Source: an uncultured bacterium (GTDB lineage: Bacteria; Desulfobacterota; Binatia; HRBIN30). Taken from it: 8,818 nucleotides of DNA. The number at the start of each line of letters is the position of its first letter. Position 1 is the first letter of the stretch. Made by a program: the position numbers and the translations under genes. The DNA is taken from positions 1-8,818 of the forward strand of contig CALJUJ010000670.1 in NCBI GenBank assembly GCA_937975525.1, written 5' to 3'. Positions 6,954 through 8,818 of the stretch are shown one piece after another. The notes below the pieces were generated by a model. That model searched no databases. It saw only the letters and a program-made list of their open reading frames with translations, and was not told the DNA's origin.

Positions 6954-7534
6954 CCCAAGAGCCCAGCAAGCCTACGCCCATCACGCGAGCCAACTGCGCT
7001 ACGCTGGCGTCACTCAAGGGCACACAGCTGTCGGGAGTTACATATCATTACCTCCCGCCAGCAGACGGGACGCACTACGCTGGCGGTGACAAGGGAGTGG
7101 ATCACATGCTTGCGGCCGTAGATTTGGACTTTGGCGACCGCGGGACGACGGCCATCACATGGGCAATGGCCGGCGAGCTAGAGGGACTAGCGATTCTCGA
7201 CAGACAATCGTACTCAGGGATCGGAACCGAAACCTTCGATGCTGCAGCACGCGAAGCTTGGCGCGAGCATATCGGCGAGAGGATCACAGCGATCGGAGCA
7301 TCCTGGCACAAATCGGGCGAGAACTGCCCGGAGTCTCTTTGGGCACTTCGCCTCAGCTTTGCCGTGGGGTCGATCGTCATCGCACTGGGCACCGACTACC
7401 CACATCTGGATTACCAGCCAGACGAGCTTGTCGTACTGTTCGACACGTCGCTCGCGCGGTCGTACAAGCCGCGAGCGGTCAAGAGAATGGCTTCTCTTTG
7501 GTCACCGTTCCCTGGAGGAGCCATCGGAGTTTGA
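6950..7534 (+). CDS. Probable immunity protein of the RHS toxin
   Basis: A 194-residue frame starting at GTG 6950, overlapping the RHS stop by four bases (GTGA). This tight 3' overlap with an RHS tip is the standard position of a cognate immunity gene, so its predicted job is to bind and neutralise the tip in the cytoplasm. It has no signal peptide or clear membrane segment and looks mixed alpha/beta. Visible segments are AAVDLDFGDRGTTAITWAM (residues about 55-73), a W/H-containing stretch WHKSGENCPESLWALRLSF (118-136), SIVIALG and YQPDELVVLFD. The pattern CPESLWALRL...VIALG...PDELVVLFD reminds me of conserved hypothetical proteins in other GC-rich bacteria, but I cannot name the family. The last 16 or so residues (RMASLWSPFPGGAIGV) are probably out of frame; see the tail at 7485-7625. 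G+C is lower than in the flanks. Confidence 0.75.
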   Translation: MTQEPSKPTPITRANCATLASLKGTQLSGVTYHYLPPADGTHYAGGDKGVDHMLAAVDLDFGDRGTTAITWAMAGELEGLAILDRQSYSGIGTETFDAAAREAWREHIGERITAIGASWHKSGENCPESLWALRLSFAVGSIVIALGTDYPHLDYQPDELVVLFDTSLARSYKPRAVKRMASLWSPFPGGAIGV

Positions 7535-7625
7535 CAGCTGGCATGCGACACGTGATGAAGCTCTGAAGGAAGCAGAGACCCAGTGCGGCGTTCTCAGGGA
7601 CGACTGGCGCGTCGGAGCGGTGTAG
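7485..7625 (+). pseudogene. Out-of-frame C-terminal tail of the immunity protein
   Basis: In the frame one base further on, coding continues as EWLLFGHRSLEEPSEFDSWH and so on, ending DDWRVGAV with TAG at 7623-7625. It reads like a natural acidic protein end, unlike the SPFPGGAIGV end of the frame as given. Dropping one A from AAGAGAATGG (7481-7490) would give AAG GAA TGG and join the pieces as VKEWLLFG, for a protein of about 225 residues. Either the base is an assembly error or the immunity gene has a recent C-terminal truncation. Confidence 0.6.
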
Positions 7626-7636
7626 GCCGGATAGGC

Positions 7637-7841
7637 ATGCGAAGCCGCTGGCCCCTCGTCGCGATCCTGTGCGTCCTGGCGAGCCTGTTCGTCCCGGGGA
7701 TCGCGATGGCGAGCACGCCCGCGGGCGCCGAAACTCGCGTCGGGGGCTTCGACGTCTCCGAACAGGCCTTCGTCGGGGGATCGGCGTCGCTAATGCTCCA
7801 CCCAGAAGAGCCCGGCCCTTCGCGAACTCGAGGCGGCGTAG
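7637..7841 (+). CDS. Short signal-peptide ORF with a probable frame break
   Basis: The ATG at 7637 lies 11 bases past the immunity tail stop and begins MRSRWPLVAILCVLASLFVP with cleavage likely after IAMAS (about residue 26), then TPAGAETRVGGFDVSEQAF. Codon third positions are strongly G/C to about 7790 in this frame. From 7794 the next frame takes over the coding signal (TQKSPALRELEAA, stop 7839-7841), so a +1 shift near 7790-7797 would give a small exported protein of about 67 residues. As written, the first frame stays open to 8476, but beyond about 7930 it lies antisense to another gene and is Ser/Arg/Thr noise. It could be a small secreted protein or the severed N-terminus of another secreted RHS-type gene. 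An upstream in-frame GTG at 7583 lies inside the immunity gene and is a poor start. Confidence 0.4.
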
Positions 7842-7935
7842 CACCGATGACCGGGCCGCAGGCTCGAGCGCTACCCCACTGCCCACGTTGGACCGACCCG
7901 AGAGCCCTCGACCCCCTCGCCCCGGACCACCCCGT

Positions 7936-8770
7936 CTACTTGCCCGCCCCGTGCTCCACCACCTCGACCTCGGCCTGCAGCATGCCGAGCACCGCCGCGA
8001 ACATCGCCGAGCGCACCTGCGCGTCGAGGTCGCCGTCCTTCGCCCACCGACCGTCCGCCTCGCGCCCGCCGAGCAAGCCCCGCGCGTGCTCGCCCTGCGC
8101 ACGCCGCACGCGCTCCGGCAGCCCGCGCACCGCGAACGCGGCGAGCCACGTGTGCAGCGCGTCCGCCGCCAGATCACCGGGCCAGCACCGCGCGACCGTC
8201 AGATCGGGCGCTGCTACGTCGCCGAGCGCGACCGCCGCCAGGTGCCGGATCGCGTCCGAGCGCCGCGACACGTGCGGTTCGATCGCCGCCGCCCCGCGCC
8301 GCACCAGCTCGACGACGTCGGGGCGCAGCTCCGCCACCAGATCGTGCTCGAGCGTCACCGCCAGCATCGCCAGGAGCGCCGTCTCGTCCGGCGTCGGCGC
8401 GGGCGCGTCGTCAGCCGCGAACGCGGCGCCGAGCGCGCCGACCGCCCGGTCGACGTTGCGGTCGAGCAGCTTGTAGTTCGACTCCACGCGCATGCGCGCC
8501 ATCGCGAACGTGCCCAGCACGTGCTCGTAGCGGTCGAACGTGCCTCCCGGCGACACGAACGCGCCCGACTCCTGCTGCCGCTCGCGCAACGCGCGCGTCA
8601 GGTGCTTGACCGGGTCCTTGTGCGCGCCGGAGCGCAGCGTCGCGCCGTTGCCGGCGAACGCGAGCAGCGTCCACGACAGCTCCGGCACCCGCCACGCTCG
8701 GGCGTCGTCCGCCGTCGCCGCGGCGCCGAACGCCGCCAGCAGCGGCTCGAGTTCGGGCACCGGCCGGCCG
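7936..8770 (-). CDS. Alpha/alpha-toroid protein (prenyltransferase/squalene-oxidase repeat type), 5' partial
   Basis: The frame ends at TAG (complement of 7936-7938) and is open to the end of genomic sequence at 8770. The GTG at 8760 gives 274 residues, but the N-terminus is probably missing because the frame stays open upstream. The segment LLAFAGNGATLRSGAHKDPV (residues 32-51), then RQQESGAF and YEHVLGTFAMARM (78-90), matches the repeat style of squalene-hopene-cyclase-like proteins: LLAF-x-G-x-G, RSG-x-x-KD-x-V, Q-x-x-x-G-x-F, then a His plus T-x-A. Such all-helical toroid proteins are numerous in Planctomycetota and often have unknown substrates; I see no DxDD cyclase motif in the visible part, so enzymatic activity is not supported. 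The C-terminal half is helical and Arg/Ala-rich. It is convergent with the RHS locus and probably unrelated to it. Confidence 0.6.
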
Positions 8771-8818
8771 AGATCGGAAGAGCGTCGTGTAGGGAAAGAG
8801 TGTAGATCTCGGTGGTCG
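8771..8818. other. Illumina TruSeq adapter contamination, not genomic
   Basis: From AGATCGGAAGAGC at 8771 to the end, the 48 bases match, as I remember it, the reverse complement of the Illumina TruSeq universal (read 1) adapter, stopping ten bases short of its full 58. The base composition differs from everything before it. The genome sequence ends at 8770. A plus-strand ORF crossing this point ends EIGRASCRERV, a peptide known from adapter-contaminated database entries. Any gene call using these bases is spurious. Confidence 0.97.

Noticed and set aside
1..8770. CRISPR arrays, tRNA/rRNA genes, insertion sequences, integrase or phage genes
   Set aside because: No spaced repeats, cloverleaf, transposase or terminal inverted repeats with target duplication were seen on either strand.
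7669..8805. A 378-residue plus-strand ORF ending EIGRASCRERV
   Set aside because: It is antisense to the toroid gene, Arg/Ala-rich, and its C-terminus is translated adapter.

Overview
The window is a GC-rich bacterial fragment that looks like one end of a metagenomic or draft contig. Codons end mostly in G or C and GTG starts are common. The gene set is a large secreted RHS/YD-repeat protein, a cognate immunity-type gene, a multi-pass membrane protein and a squalene-cyclase-like toroid protein. This mix fits a large-genome environmental lineage such as a GC-rich Planctomycetota or Myxococcota member. That placement is inference; no marker gene is present. The last 48 bases (8771-8818) are not biological: they read as the Illumina TruSeq adapter, so genomic sequence ends at 8770.

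Layout. 1-289 (minus) is the N-terminal part of an unrecognised helical protein, cut by the window edge. A 59-base divergent spacer follows. 349-1122 (plus) encodes a membrane protein with about ten hydrophobic segments. 1123-1391 is a leader region with two inverted repeats. 1392-6953 (plus) is best read as one RHS-family gene of about 1,850 residues: signal peptide, YD-repeat shell, RHS core and a 110-residue variable C-terminal tip. As given it is broken into three reading frames by two single-base-type shifts (one somewhere in 1551-1657, one at 4429-4433). 6950-7534 (plus) overlaps the RHS stop by four bases and is the probable immunity gene; a third shift near 7481-7490 cuts off its natural C-terminus, which continues in another frame to 7625. 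7637-7841 (plus) is a short signal-peptide ORF that also seems to change frame. 7936-8770 (minus) is a convergent gene for an alpha/alpha-toroid (prenyltransferase/squalene-oxidase repeat) protein, cut at its 5' end.

How it fits together. The central system is a polymorphic-toxin locus: an exported RHS shell carries an exchangeable toxic tip, and the gene translated directly behind it protects the producer. Base composition drops as the RHS core ends (about 6555) and recovers at about 7630, so the tip plus immunity gene look like an exchanged cassette. The architecture is known; the tip and the immunity protein are the parts I cannot assign to a named family. Three or four frame breaks in 6.5 kb, in genes whose coding signal continues on both sides, together with untrimmed adapter, suggest low assembly quality more than biological decay.
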